Source: Streptomyces sparsogenes
Lineage (GTDB): Bacteria; Actinomycetota; Actinomycetes; Streptomycetales; Streptomycetaceae
Assembly: GCF_001704635.1 (NCBI RefSeq)
Contig: NZ_MAXF01000010.1
Location: 1-47,636 of the forward strand
Length of the DNA: 47,636 bases
Direction of reading: 5' to 3'
Each line of letters begins with the position of its first letter. The first letter of the stretch is position 1. Of the stretch, positions 23,895-32,042 are shown in pieces. The notes under the pieces are model-generated. The model had not been told where the DNA came from. It was given only the letters and a program-made list of their open reading frames with translations, and did no database searches. The position numbers were made by a program, and so were the translations under genes.

Positions 23895-24163
23895 TGGACG
23901 TACGCGAGTGGACCGAGGTGGTGGGGGCCTTCGGCCTCTTCGCCCTGGTGATCACCCTGCCCACGGTGATCATCTGGCAGTTCGCGGCGACCCGGCGCGC
24001 CAGGATCCAGGTGGTGCGGGAGCAGGAGTACCGCAAGCTCGCCGAGAGCGCGGCCGCCGCGCAGCAGGGCACGGAGGAGCGGCTGAAGGAGATCAGCGAG
24101 CGCCTGGCGGAGATGCAGGGCCGGATGGAGTCGCTGGAGCGGATCCTCCAGACCGTCGAATAA
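23894..24163 (+). CDS. Small membrane protein with C-terminal coiled coil
   Basis: This 89-residue protein has one membrane segment (about residues 8-30, VVGAFGLFALVITLPTVIIW), a basic juxtamembrane stretch (ATRRARIQ) and a long charged heptad region (residues 40-88, ERLKEISERLAEMQGRMESL) expected to form a coiled coil. Its ATG overlaps the stop of the ArsR-type gene, so it is translated with the regulator. I know of no function. A membrane tether or sensor for the regulator is a plausible guess from the coupling. Confidence 0.8.
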   Translation: MDVREWTEVVGAFGLFALVITLPTVIIWQFAATRRARIQVVREQEYRKLAESAAAAQQGTEERLKEISERLAEMQGRMESLERILQTVE

Positions 24164-24219
24164 ACCTCAACGGACGTCGGACAGACCGTCGAAACAGGCG
24201 GTCGCGCACCACACAGGCC

Positions 24220-24251
24220 CTGGGCCGTCGAGCGGCAACTCGACGGCCCAG
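24220..24251. terminator. Perfect hairpin after the regulator/coiled-coil pair
   Basis: CTGGGCCGTCGAG (24220-24232) pairs exactly with CTCGACGGCCCAG (24239-24251) around a CGGCAA loop. It lies 57 bp after the stop at 24163 and before the MMPL gene. It has no U-tract. It should end the upstream transcript or act as an attenuator for read-through into the transporter gene. Confidence 0.7.
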
Positions 24252-24270
24252 ATGAAGGAAGAAGCATCAC

Positions 24271-24286
24271 CTCGCCCATGGGCGAG
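24271..24286. promoter_or_regulatory. 16-bp perfect palindrome upstream of the MMPL gene
   Basis: CTCGCCCATGGGCGAG is its own reverse complement. It lies 41 bp before the transporter start at 24327 and just after the hairpin at 24220-24251. It could be an operator; it could also form a second hairpin in the leader. Confidence 0.45.
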
Positions 24287-24326
24287 TTCTCACGGATACG
24301 TCCCTTCATGGAAAGGACAGCAGCTC

Positions 24327-26594
24327 ATGCTGCGCGAAAGCAAGTCGCGACAGAGAACGGACCGGCAAGAAACGGACGGTCCAAGTCCGGGACCGGGAGG
24401 CGGCCGGGCCGCGCTCGTGGAGCGCGTCGCCGGCTGGTCCGTCCGCCATCGCGCCCTGGCCATCGTGGGCTGGTTCGCGCTGGTGGTCGTGGCGGTCCTG
24501 GCGAGCGCGGTCGTCCCGGGCGAGATGGCGAGCAGCACCGACCCCGGCGGTTCCGGCCGCGCGGAGCGGGTGCTGGACGCGCAGCAGAAGTATCCGCGGC
24601 CTCAGGAGAACGTGCTCGTGCAGGCCCGGACGCCGGACGCGGCAGGGCGTTTCACGAGGAGTCCGGAGCTGCGGCGGGCCACCGAGGACCTGGTCGCGGC
24701 GCTGCGCCGCACCCCCGGCGCGGTGACCGCCGTCCGCTCCCCGCTGGAGCGCGACGGAAGCCGGCTGGTGTCGAAGGACGGCCGCTCCGGTCTGGTCACC
24801 TTCGAGGTTGCGGGGCCCGACGAGCGGACGGCCGAGCACTACGACGCGGCGACCGAGGCCGTGAAGACGGTGGCGGCCCGCCACCCCGAGGTGCGGCTGG
24901 CGCAGGCGGGCGACAGGAGCCTGTCGAGCGTGGTGGACGAGGGCATCAAGGGCGACTTCAAGCGGGCCGAGTTCTTCTCGCTGCCGCTCACCGTGGTCAT
25001 CCTGCTGGTGGTGTTCGGCTCGCTGATCGCCGCCGCGATCCCGCTGCTGCTGGCGGCCACCACCGTCGTCGGCACCTTCGGCTTCCTCCAGGTGCTGGCC
25101 CACTGGGTGCCGGTGAACAGCGCCACGTCCTCCATGGTGCTGCTGATCGGCGTGGCGGTGGGCGTCGACTACTCGCTGTTCTATCTCCGCCGGGCCCGCG
25201 AGGAGCGCGCGGCCGGACACGGTGTCGCGGAGGCGCTGCGGATCACGGCGCGCACCTCGGGGCGGGTGGTGGTGGTCTCGGGTCTGACGGTGATGCTGTG
25301 CCTGGGCGGGCTGCTGCTCACCGGTCTCGACAACTTCAAGGGCCTGACGACCGGCGCGGTGCTGGTGGTGGGGGTGGCGATGGTCGGTTCGGTGACCGTA
25401 CTGCCCGCCCTGCTGGCCCTGTTGGGGCACCGGGTGGACAAGGCGCGGATCCCGTGGGTGGGCCGCCGCCGGACCGCGGCGGACCGGTCCCGGGTCTGGG
25501 CGGCGGTGGCCCGCGCGGTGGTGCGGCGGCCGCTGGTGTGGGGCGGTTCGGCGGTGCTGGCGCTGCTGCTGCTCGCGCTGCCCGCCCTGGGGATGCGGCT
25601 CCAGGACGCGGCGGTGACCGACAGCCTGTCGCGGTCGGTGCCGACGGTGGACGCGGCGGCCCGGATGCAGGAGGCGTTCCCGGGCACCCCGGCCCCGGCG
25701 AGGGTGGTGATCTGGGGGAAGGACCCGGACTCCGTGGCCGCCCCGGCGGTACGGAAGGCGGTGGAGAGCCTGCACGGGCGGGCCGCGGCGAGCGGCGGGG
25801 CGCTGAACGAGCCGATCTCGACCGCCAGGGTCGGCCGGGCGCTGGTGGTGCGGGTGCCGCTGGCGAGCTTCGGCACCGACGAGACGGCGAACCGGGCGCT
25901 GGAGACGCTGCGGGAGCGGACGCTGCCCGCCGCCCTCGGCGACGTGCCTGGGATCGACTACGCGGTCTCCGGCAAGACGGCCTTCGCCTACGACTTCACC
26001 CAGCGGGTGACCGACCGCACGCCGTACGTCTTCGCGTTCGTGCTGGTGCTGGCCTTCGTGCTGCTGGTCGTCGCGTTCCGCTCGCCGGCCGTCGCGCTGG
26101 TGTCGATCGTGCTGAACCTGCTGTCGCTCGGGGCCGCTTACGGGGTGCTGACCTGGGTGTTCCAGGACGGCCACCTGAGTTCGGCGCTCGGCTTCACCTC
26201 GTACGGCGGGGTGGTCGGCTGGCTGCCGCTGTTCATGTTCGTCATCCTCTTCGGGCTGAGCATGGACTACCACATCTTCGTGCTCAGCCGGATCCGCGAG
26301 CGCCGGCTCGCCGGGGCGGAGGTGCGCGAGGCGGTGGTGGGCGGCGTCGCGTCCGGCGCGGGCGTGGTCACCAGCGCGGCGGTGATCATGACGGCTGCGT
26401 TCAGCGTCTTCGTCGTCCTGTCCGCGATCGAGTACAAGATGATGGGCGTCGGGCTGGCGGTGGCCGTCCTCATCGACGCGACGCTGGTGCGCGGGGTGCT
26501 GCTGCCCGCCGCCATCACACTGCTCGGGCGCACCGCGTTCCCCGGCCTCACTCCAGGGGAACGAACGCCTCGCCCGCGACGTGCTGGTAGATGA
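24327..26594 (+). CDS. MMPL/RND-family membrane transporter
   Basis: This 755-residue protein has the two-fold layout of MMPL exporters: an N-terminal membrane helix (ALAIVGWFALVVVAVLASAV), an extracytoplasmic domain, then a block of about five helices with the family motif GVAVGVDYSLFYLRRAREER, and the same again in the C-terminal half with ILFGLSMDYHIFVLSRIRER. The Asp-Tyr pairs in these motifs are the proton relay residues. It should export a lipid or small hydrophobic molecule by proton motive force. AAGGA lies 10 bases before the ATG. Its last 47 bases overlap the 3' end of the Lrp gene on the other strand. Confidence 0.9.
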   Translation: MLRESKSRQRTDRQETDGPSPGPGGGRAALVERVAGWSVRHRALAIVGWFALVVVAVLASAVVPGEMASSTDPGGSGRAERVLDAQQKYPRPQENVLVQARTPDAAGRFTRSPELRRATEDLVAALRRTPGAVTAVRSPLERDGSRLVSKDGRSGLVTFEVAGPDERTAEHYDAATEAVKTVAARHPEVRLAQAGDRSLSSVVDEGIKGDFKRAEFFSLPLTVVILLVVFGSLIAAAIPLLLAATTVVGTFGFLQVLAHWVPVNSATSSMVLLIGVAVGVDYSLFYLRRAREERAAGHGVAEALRITARTSGRVVVVSGLTVMLCLGGLLLTGLDNFKGLTTGAVLVVGVAMVGSVTVLPALLALLGHRVDKARIPWVGRRRTAADRSRVWAAVARAVVRRPLVWGGSAVLALLLLALPALGMRLQDAAVTDSLSRSVPTVDAAARMQEAFPGTPAPARVVIWGKDPDSVAAPAVRKAVESLHGRAAASGGALNEPISTARVGRALVVRVPLASFGTDETANRALETLRERTLPAALGDVPGIDYAVSGKTAFAYDFTQRVTDRTPYVFAFVLVLAFVLLVVAFRSPAVALVSIVLNLLSLGAAYGVLTWVFQDGHLSSALGFTSYGGVVGWLPLFMFVILFGLSMDYHIFVLSRIRERRLAGAEVREAVVGGVASGAGVVTSAAVIMTAAFSVFVVLSAIEYKMMGVGLAVAVLIDATLVRGVLLPAAITLLGRTAFPGLTPGERTPRPRRAGR

Positions 26595-27003
26595 TCGAGC
26601 TGCGGAAGTCGACGACCTCCCGGCGCCCTGAGAAGCGGTCCATCAAGAAGGCGTGCAGCCGGTCCACGTCCGGCACCGCGACATGGACGAGGAAGTCGTC
26701 GCCGCCCGCGACGACATAGACGGACAGCACCTCGGGGAGCGTCATCAGATACGCCTTGAAGCCCTCGATGACCTCGCGGCTCAGCGGCCGGATACGGACC
26801 GCGAGCAGCGCCTGCACCGGGCGGTTCAGGGCGCGCAGGTCGACCGTGGCGCGATAGCCGGTGATCACTCCGCGCTCCCGCAGGCCGCGCACCCGCTCCA
26901 GACAGGTGGAGGGGGCGATGCCGAGGGTGCGCGCGAGGTCGCGGTTGGTCTGCCGTGCGTCGCGCTGCAGTTCGCGGACGATCGCCGTATCAAGTTCGTC
27001 CAT
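26548..27003 (-). CDS. Lrp/AsnC-family regulator
   Basis: This 151-residue protein has the N-terminal helix-turn-helix (LDTAIVRELQRDARQTNRDL, ARTLGIAPSTCLERVRGLRE) and the RAM/ASNC effector domain (QALLAVRIRPLSREVIEGF, LPEVLSVYVVAGGDDFLVHV, VDFRSSIIYQHV). It is divergent from a broken amino-acid permease gene and a methyltransferase gene, the usual targets of such local Lrp regulators (often leucine- or amino-acid-sensing). It runs tail to tail into the MMPL gene with a 47-bp overlap. Confidence 0.9.
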   Translation of the reverse strand: MDELDTAIVRELQRDARQTNRDLARTLGIAPSTCLERVRGLRERGVITGYRATVDLRALNRPVQALLAVRIRPLSREVIEGFKAYLMTLPEVLSVYVVAGGDDFLVHVAVPDVDRLHAFLMDRFSGRREVVDFRSSIIYQHVAGEAFVPLE

Positions 27004-27083
27004 GGGGCCTCCTCCGACCGGCTCGCCGAATTTCGTTCGGTGAGCCGGTCGGCTCATCGTTGCTTCGGCTAGCTTCCCGGGCT

Positions 27084-28318
27084 GTGACCGTACAACGTAC
27101 TCGCTCCCCCGCTCCCCCACGTCCGGCCGCCCGCTCAGCCACCCGCCCGGGCCCCCGGCGCCTGGGGCTCGGCGGCGGCACCGCCCTGTACGCGGGCGCC
27201 GTCCTCGGGCCCGGCGTGCTCGCGCTGCCCGCGCTCGCCGCCGCGGCCGCCGGGCCCGCGTCGGTCCTGGCCTGGGCCGCGCTGCTGGCGACCAGCGTCC
27301 CGGTCGCCGCCTGCTTCGCCGTGCTCGGCGCGCGGTTCCCCGACGGGGGCGGCGTGGCGACGTATGTCCACCGGGCCTTCGGGCCGCGCGCGGCGGCGAC
27401 CGTCGGGTGGTGGTTCTACGGGGTGGTGCCGGTCGGGGTGGTCGCGGGCGCCTGGATCGGCGGTCAGTTCGGGTGCAGCTGCTGCTGGTGGGCCTGCTGG
27501 CGGCGCTGCTGCTGGCCGCGGTCCTGGCGGCCCTTCCGCATCTGCGCGCCGCGCACTTCACGCCCTTCATGCCGGGCGGCTGGAGTTCGGTCGGCTCGGC
27601 GGCCGGGGTGCTCTTCTTCGCCTTCGTGGGCTGGGAGGCGGCCAGCCACCTGTCCGCCGAGTTCGCCGATCCGCGGCGGGACCTGCCGCGGGTCACCGCG
27701 CTCACCCTCGCCGTGATCACCGTGCTGTATCTGGGGCTGTCCCTGGCGACGGTCGGCGCGCTGGGCCCCGCCGCCGCGACCACCGACACGCCGCTGACCG
27801 ACCTGCTGGCGCGCAGCGTGGGCGGCGCGGCCCGGCCGGTGGCCGCCGTCGCGGCCCTGTTCCTCACCTTCGGCGCCGTCAACGCCTATCTGGCGGGCGC
27901 CGCCCGGCTCGGCGCGGCCCTCGCCCGCGACGGCGCGGCGCCCCGCCGGCTGGCCCGGGGCGGCCGGCCCGGGGAGGTGCCGCGCCGCAGCCTGGCCGTG
28001 CTGGCCTGCGGCTGCGTCCCGGTCGGGGCGGTGGCGGCCACGGGCGCGGCCGATCTCGACCGCCTGATGCGGGCCACCTCCACCTGTCTCGCGGCGGTCA
28101 CCCTGGCCGGGGTGCTGGCGGCGCTGGTCCTGCTTCCGCGCCGTACGCCCCTGTGGTGGGCGGCGGTCGGCAGCGCGGCCGTCATCGCGACCGTACTCGC
28201 CTTCTCCGGGCCGCTGTTGCTGATTCCGCTGGGGCTGGCCGCCGCCGCGTACTGTTTCCAGATCTTCGCCCGCCGGCGCCCCGCCCGGGGCCGCGGCCTT
28301 CAGGAGGACCACGCATGA
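27084..28318 (+). pseudogene. APC-family amino-acid permease, frameshifted and internally deleted
   Basis: From the GTG at 27084 the frame reads GLGGGTALYAGAVLGPGVLA, LPALAAAAAGPASVLAWAAL, FPDGGGVATYVHRAFGPRAA and GVVPVGVVAGAWIGGQ, the first helices of a YjeH-like APC permease. At about 27468-27473 the reading jumps to another frame, which continues VQLLLVGLLAALLLAAVLAA, VLFFAFVGWEAASHLSAEFA and later helices to the TGA at 28316. About 40-60 codons between these parts are missing compared with the usual spacing. The protein would be truncated after roughly 130 correct residues. The two pieces are otherwise well preserved, so the break looks recent. Confidence 0.8.
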
Positions 28319-29091
28319 CCACGCCGACCGAGCAGCACTACGAGCGGCTGCTGGCCGCCCACTACACCTGGATGACCGGCGGCGACGTGTCCGCCGCCGC
28401 CGAGGACCAGGCCGAGCTGCTGCGCGGACTCGGCGTCGCCCCGGTCCCCTCGGGCCCCTCGGGCTCCTCCCCCGCCGTGGACCTGGGCTCCGGCCCCGGC
28501 GCCCAGACGCTGGCGCTCGCGGCGCTCGGCTTCGCGCCGGTGGTCGCGGTGGACACCAGCCAGGCCCTCCTCGACGAACTCGCCACGGCCGCGAAGCGCT
28601 TCCCGGACGCCTCGATACGGCCGGTACGGGCGGACATCCGCACCGCGCTCCCCGAACTGACCACGCCGGGCGAGACGGCGGCGATCGTGTGCATGGGGGA
28701 CACGCTGACGCATCTGCCCGCCAAGGACGACGTGCCCGCACTCCTCGCCGACGCGGCCCGCGCGCTGGCCCCGGGCGGCCGGCTGGTCGTCAGCTACCGC
28801 GATCTGACCCGGCCGCTGGAGGGCACGGACCGCTTCCTGCCGGTGCGCGACGACGCGGACCGCATCCTCACCTGCTTCCTCGAATACCTGGACGCGGACA
28901 CCGTGCGCGTCCACGACCTGCTGCATCTGCGCACGCCCGACGGCTGGACGCTGCACACCGGGTCGTACTCGAAGCTGCGCATCGCGGCCGACTGGCTCGC
29001 GGACCGCTGCCGGGAGGCGGGTCTCGAGGTGTCCCACGACGGGGTGGGGCCGCGCGGCATGCGGGTGCTGGTGGCGACGCGCCCCGCGTGA
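28315..29091 (+). CDS. Class I SAM-dependent methyltransferase
   Basis: This 258-residue protein has motif I AVDLGSGPGAQTLALAALG (residues 54-72), the acidic end of strand 2 VVAVDTSQALLDEL, CMGDTLTHLP and ALAPGGRLVVSYRDL. The start overlaps the permease stop (ATGA), so it was co-translated with a permease that is now broken. An N-terminal YERLLAAHYTWMTGGD resembles small-molecule methyltransferases. The substrate is not evident; an amino-acid-derived compound is suggested by the permease and the Lrp regulator. Confidence 0.85.
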   Translation: MTTPTEQHYERLLAAHYTWMTGGDVSAAAEDQAELLRGLGVAPVPSGPSGSSPAVDLGSGPGAQTLALAALGFAPVVAVDTSQALLDELATAAKRFPDASIRPVRADIRTALPELTTPGETAAIVCMGDTLTHLPAKDDVPALLADAARALAPGGRLVVSYRDLTRPLEGTDRFLPVRDDADRILTCFLEYLDADTVRVHDLLHLRTPDGWTLHTGSYSKLRIAADWLADRCREAGLEVSHDGVGPRGMRVLVATRPA

Positions 29092-29116
29092 GGCGGCCCG
29101 CCGGGCTTGGGGGGTG

Positions 29117-29168
29117 GAGGGCTGAGCGGGGGCGCCCGGGGCTGAGGGGGCGCCCCCGCTCAGCCCTC
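29117..29168. terminator. Strong bidirectional terminator between methyltransferase and ohrR
   Basis: Two perfect 21-bp arms (29117-29137 and 29148-29168, starting GAGGGCTGAGCGGG) enclose a 10-base loop. The hairpin fills the gap between convergent genes ending at 29091 and 29189. Confidence 0.85.
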
Positions 29169-29188
29169 CGCCGCCCAGCTCTCCGCGC

Positions 29189-29680
29189 TCAGCCCTCCGC
29201 GTCCGCCTGCACGGCGTCGAGCGCCGCCGTCAGCCGCCGCAGGCGGGCGCGCAGATCGACCGCTTCCTCCGGGTCCAGCCCGCTGGCCTTGATCACCTGG
29301 AGGGGCACGGCCCGGGCGGTCTCCCGCAGGGCCTCCCCCTCCGCCGTCGGCCGGACCGTCACCGAGCGCTCGTCGTGGAGGCTGCGCTCGCGCTGGACGA
29401 GGCCCGCCGACTGCAGCCGCTTGAGGAGCGGCGAGAGGGTACCCGAGTCCAGGCGCAGGAACTCCCCGAGCTTCTTGACCGGCATCTCGCCGTGTTCCCA
29501 CAGCACCAGCATCACCAGGTACTGCGGATAGGTCAGCTCGGTGTCGCGCAGGACCCGCCGGTAGACGCCGTTGAAGGCGCGGGAGGCGGCGTGCAGGGCG
29601 AAGCAGAGCTGGGCGTCGAGGCGGAGCAGGTCGTCAGCCGCTTCGCCGGGGGACGGGGCCGGGCCGGTCTGGTGTGACAT
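29189..29680 (-). CDS. ohrR: OhrR organic-peroxide-sensing repressor (MarR family)
   Basis: This 163-residue MarR protein represses ohr until organic hydroperoxides oxidise its sensor cysteine. It has the OhrR signature LDAQLCFALHAASRAFNGVY with the reactive Cys26, TYPQYLVMLVLWEHGEMPVK and the recognition helix LDSGTLSPLLKRLQSAGLVQ. The sequence aligns by eye along its length with Bacillus OhrR. It is divergent from ohr, with a palindrome in the gap. The ATG at 29680 is preferred to an upstream in-frame ATG. Confidence 0.93.
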   Translation of the reverse strand: MSHQTGPAPSPGEAADDLLRLDAQLCFALHAASRAFNGVYRRVLRDTELTYPQYLVMLVLWEHGEMPVKKLGEFLRLDSGTLSPLLKRLQSAGLVQRERSLHDERSVTVRPTAEGEALRETARAVPLQVIKASGLDPEEAVDLRARLRRLTAALDAVQADAEG

Positions 29681-29700
29681 ACGCTTAGGGTACCTCTTAG

Positions 29701-29723
29701 TTGTGCACAATTAAGTTGTGTGC
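29701..29723. promoter_or_regulatory. Probable OhrR operator
   Basis: TTGTGCACAA (29701-29710) is a perfect palindrome and a second half-site-like TTGTGTGC follows at 29715-29722. The site is 20 bp from the ohrR start and about 65 bp from the ohr start. It resembles the AT-rich TTG(N)CAA-type sites bound by OhrR, here in a locally AT-rich stretch. Confidence 0.7.
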
Positions 29724-29786
29724 TCTACTTCTGCTATGGCGGAGCGCACGACGGCGCGCCGCAGGACCCGGAAAGGGATGGTCTTC

Positions 29787-30203
29787 ATGGACGCGCTCTA
29801 CACCGCGGTGGCCACGGCCAGCGGACGCGACGGCCGGGCGGTGAGCTCCGACGGGCAGCTCGACCTGGCCCTGGCCATGCCGCCGGAGCTGGGCGGCAGC
29901 GGCAAGGGCACCAACCCGGAGCAGCTCTTCGCCGCGGGCTACGCGGCATGCTTCGCCAGCGCGCTGGGGCTCGTCGGCCGTCAGGCGAAGGTCGACACCA
30001 AGGACGTCTCGGTCACCGCCGAGGTCGGCATCGGCAAGGACGAGTCGGACGGCGGCTTCGGGCTGAAGGTCACGCTGCGCGTGGAGCTGCCCGAGGAGCT
30101 GGAGGGCGCGACCGGCCGCAGCCTGGTCGAGCAGGCCCACCAGGTGTGCCCGTACTCGAAGGCGACCCGGGGCAACATCGCCGTCGAGCTGGTCGCCGAG
30201 TAA
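29787..30203 (+). CDS. ohr: Organic hydroperoxide resistance protein Ohr
   Basis: This 138-residue thiol peroxidase of the OsmC/Ohr family reduces organic hydroperoxides, with lipoyl-type reductants as partners. It has the two redox cysteines, Cys55 ([10 protein letters not shown]) and Cys121 ([13 protein letters not shown]), and the Ohr start [20 protein letters not shown]. Length is normal. The ATG at 29787 is chosen for the GGAAAGGG 9 bases upstream; an ATG at 29778 overlaps this site. It is divergent from ohrR. Confidence 0.94.
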   Translation: MDALYTAVATASGRDGRAVSSDGQLDLALAMPPELGGSGKGTNPEQLFAAGYAACFASALGLVGRQAKVDTKDVSVTAEVGIGKDESDGGFGLKVTLRVELPEELEGATGRSLVEQAHQVCPYSKATRGNIAVELVAE

Positions 30204-30242
30204 TCAGCCGCACAGTCGGCCGCGTAGTCAGCCGAGCAGTCA

Positions 30243-30265
30243 TACGGCCGGATCGGCCGGCCGTA
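30243..30265. terminator. Hairpin between convergent ohr and LysE-family genes
   Basis: TACGGCCGG (30243-30251) pairs with CCGGCCGTA (30257-30265) around ATCGG. It lies in the 88-bp gap between genes ending at 30203 and 30292. Confidence 0.6.
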
Positions 30266-30291
30266 CGGCCATCTCAGCCGGGTCGGGTCCG

Positions 30292-30933
30292 TCACTCCGT
30301 GGCCACGCGCACCCCGAGGCCGACCAGGGTCGCACCGAGGAGGGCGTCCTGAGCGCGCCGCGCGCGACGGGAGCGCAGGAGATGACGGACCCGGTGGACG
30401 CCCAGCGCGGTCAGGCCGAGCCCGGTGATGCTGAACAGCACGGTGATCGCCGCGAGCCCCAGCGCGATCGGCACCGCCTGGCCAGGGCGGTCGGCGGGCA
30501 CGAACTGGGGCAGGACCGCGACGAAGAAGAGCGTCGCCTTGGGGTTGGTGAGATTCGTCAGCAGCCCCTGGACGAAGGGCGTGCCGCGGGAGGGCGCCCC
30601 GGCGCCGTCGCCCGGCTCACCGGCGGGCCCACCGGCCGGCTCGGCGGGTGCCCGCCAGGCCGCCCACAGTGAACGGCCGCCGAGGACCAGCAGCACCAGC
30701 GCGCCCGCCAGCTTGACCGCCTCGAAGGCCGCCTCGCTGCGCAGCAGCAGCTCCGCCAGCCCGACCGCCACGGCCACGGCGTGGACGAAGAGCCCGGCCG
30801 CGCAGCCGAGCGCGGTGCGCAGACCCGCCGCCCGCCCGCCCCGGAGCACGCTCCGGATGACCACGGCGGTGTCGAGTCCGGGCGTGATGGTGATCAGGAA
30901 GCACAGGCCCAGGAAGGACGCGAGTTCGGTCAT
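30292..30933 (-). CDS. LysE/RhtB-family exporter
   Basis: This 213-residue membrane protein has about six helices and the family start FLGLCFLITITPGLDTAVVI (PGxD/N motif), then GLRTALGCAAGLFVHAVAVA, and NLTNPKATLFFVAVLPQFV, the conserved NPKA block. Such proteins export amino acids or related small molecules. A Pro/Gly/Ala-rich loop lies between helices 3 and 4. The first ATG (30942) is only three codons upstream, so the start is uncertain by 9 bases. The substrate is unknown. Confidence 0.85.
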   Translation of the reverse strand: MTELASFLGLCFLITITPGLDTAVVIRSVLRGGRAAGLRTALGCAAGLFVHAVAVAVGLAELLLRSEAAFEAVKLAGALVLLVLGGRSLWAAWRAPAEPAGGPAGEPGDGAGAPSRGTPFVQGLLTNLTNPKATLFFVAVLPQFVPADRPGQAVPIALGLAAITVLFSITGLGLTALGVHRVRHLLRSRRARRAQDALLGATLVGLGVRVATE

Positions 30934-30975
30934 GGCGCCCATTGTGTACGGGCGCGGCTCGCCGGGGCCGGGGTT

Positions 30976-31407
30976 TTACGCGACCCGTGCCGGTCGTGCC
31001 GCGCCCTCCAGGTTTTCCGCCATGCGGCGGAGCACTCCGACGGTGGCGAGGTATTCGTCGTCCGTCACCCCGTCGGTGATCCGCCGCCGGGCCGCCCCGA
31101 TCCGTTCGGCCGCCGCGGCGTGGCCCTCGACGCCGAGCGGCGTGAGCGCGTACGGACCCCCGGAGCCGTCGCGGGCGACCCAGCCCCGGCGCTCCAACTC
31201 GTCCAGGACCTCGTCGAGCGTGATCGCGCCCTCGCCCCAGAAGGGGCGCAGCGCATCGGCGAGTTGGTCCGGGGTACTCGGGCCCGCCGACAGGGAGTTC
31301 AGGGTCTGCCAGTGGCGGCGGGCGAGACCGCCGGCGTCCAGGGCGCGGGCGAAGTCGGCCTCGATGAGCCCGTCCAGGTGTTTGAGCCAGTAGCCGATCG
31401 GCTTCAT
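30976..31407 (-). CDS. MarR-like winged-helix protein
   Basis: This 143-residue protein starts MKPIGYWLKHLDGLIEADFA, then ARRHWQTLNSLSAGPSTPDQ, LDEVLDELERRGWVAR and YALTPLGVEGHAAAAERI, the layout of a MarR protein with a shortened helix-turn-helix. GGAGGGG lies 7 bases before the ATG. It is divergent from a second MarR-type gene across a 71-bp gap that contains a palindrome. The effector is unknown. Confidence 0.75.
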   Translation of the reverse strand: MKPIGYWLKHLDGLIEADFARALDAGGLARRHWQTLNSLSAGPSTPDQLADALRPFWGEGAITLDEVLDELERRGWVARDGSGGPYALTPLGVEGHAAAAERIGAARRRITDGVTDDEYLATVGVLRRMAENLEGAARPARVA

Positions 31408-31438
31408 GGTGGGTCCCCTCCCCAAAGGAATACATGTA

Positions 31439-31453
31439 ATCTAGCAACTAGAT
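31439..31453. promoter_or_regulatory. Palindrome between two divergent MarR-type genes
   Basis: ATCTAG (31439-31444) and CTAGAT (31448-31453) are separated by CAA, giving the 15-bp dyad ATCTAGCAACTAGAT in an AT-rich stretch. It lies 31 bp and 25 bp from the two starts and is a strong candidate for a shared operator. Confidence 0.7.
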
Positions 31454-31478
31454 GTTTTTGATTATGCATGGAGGGGTG

Positions 31479-31982
31479 ATGGACGACAACCGGGAACCCG
31501 TCGGCAACCGGGAACCCGTCGACGACATCGAGCGGGCCATGGTCGCCATCCGGCGCAGCCAGAGCAGGCGTTCGCTGGCGCGGCTCGCCGACCGGGACTC
31601 CCCCAAGGGCGCGATGGCGAAGGGCGCCGCCTTCGACGTGGTGGACGCGATCGAGGCGGCGGAGCAGAGCGGGGCGCCGGCCACCGTCTCCGGGGTCGCC
31701 GCCGCCCTGGCCGTCGACCAGCCCCGCGCCAGCAAGCTGGTCGCGGGGGCGGTCGAGGCGGGGCTGGTGCGGCGGGAGGCGGACCAGGCGGACGGGCGGC
31801 GCGCCCTGCTGGTGATGACGGAGGCGGGGCGCGCCCTGACGGAAGAGGTCCGGCGGTTCCGGCGGTCCGTGTTCGCGGAGGCGATGGCCGGCTGGCCGGA
31901 GGCGGACCGCGCCGAGTTCGCCCGGCTGCTCACGGATTTCGTCAGGGCGCTCGGCCGGAGCGGGGGCCGGGCGCCCCGGTGA
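31479..31982 (+). CDS. MarR-family transcriptional regulator
   Basis: This 167-residue protein has SGVAAALAVDQPRASKLVAG, AVEAGLVRREADQADGRRAL and LLVMTEAGRALTEEV, a typical MarR helix-turn-helix and wing (about residues 68-120). The N-terminus has a repeated NREPV. GGAGG lies 5 bases before the ATG at 31479; an in-frame ATG at 31452 falls on the palindrome and was rejected. It is divergent from the other MarR-like gene. It may control that gene, itself, or the LysE exporter beyond. Confidence 0.85.
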   Translation: MDDNREPVGNREPVDDIERAMVAIRRSQSRRSLARLADRDSPKGAMAKGAAFDVVDAIEAAEQSGAPATVSGVAAALAVDQPRASKLVAGAVEAGLVRREADQADGRRALLVMTEAGRALTEEVRRFRRSVFAEAMAGWPEADRAEFARLLTDFVRALGRSGGRAPR

Positions 31983-32042
31983 CGGGCGGCCCCCGGCGAC
32001 GGGCGGCGCCGCGGTGACGGGCGGCGGGCGGCGCCTCGTACG

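Noticed and set aside
24278..26590. A 770-codon frame overlapping the MMPL gene in another phase.
   Set aside because: The MMPL frame has all family motifs and membrane helices; the overlapping frame is Arg/Gly/Ala-rich with none.
24327..26594. The MMPL protein as exporter of the siderophore.
   Set aside because: It is on the other strand, 3.7 kb from the iron box, with no iron box of its own, and lies next to an unrelated regulator.
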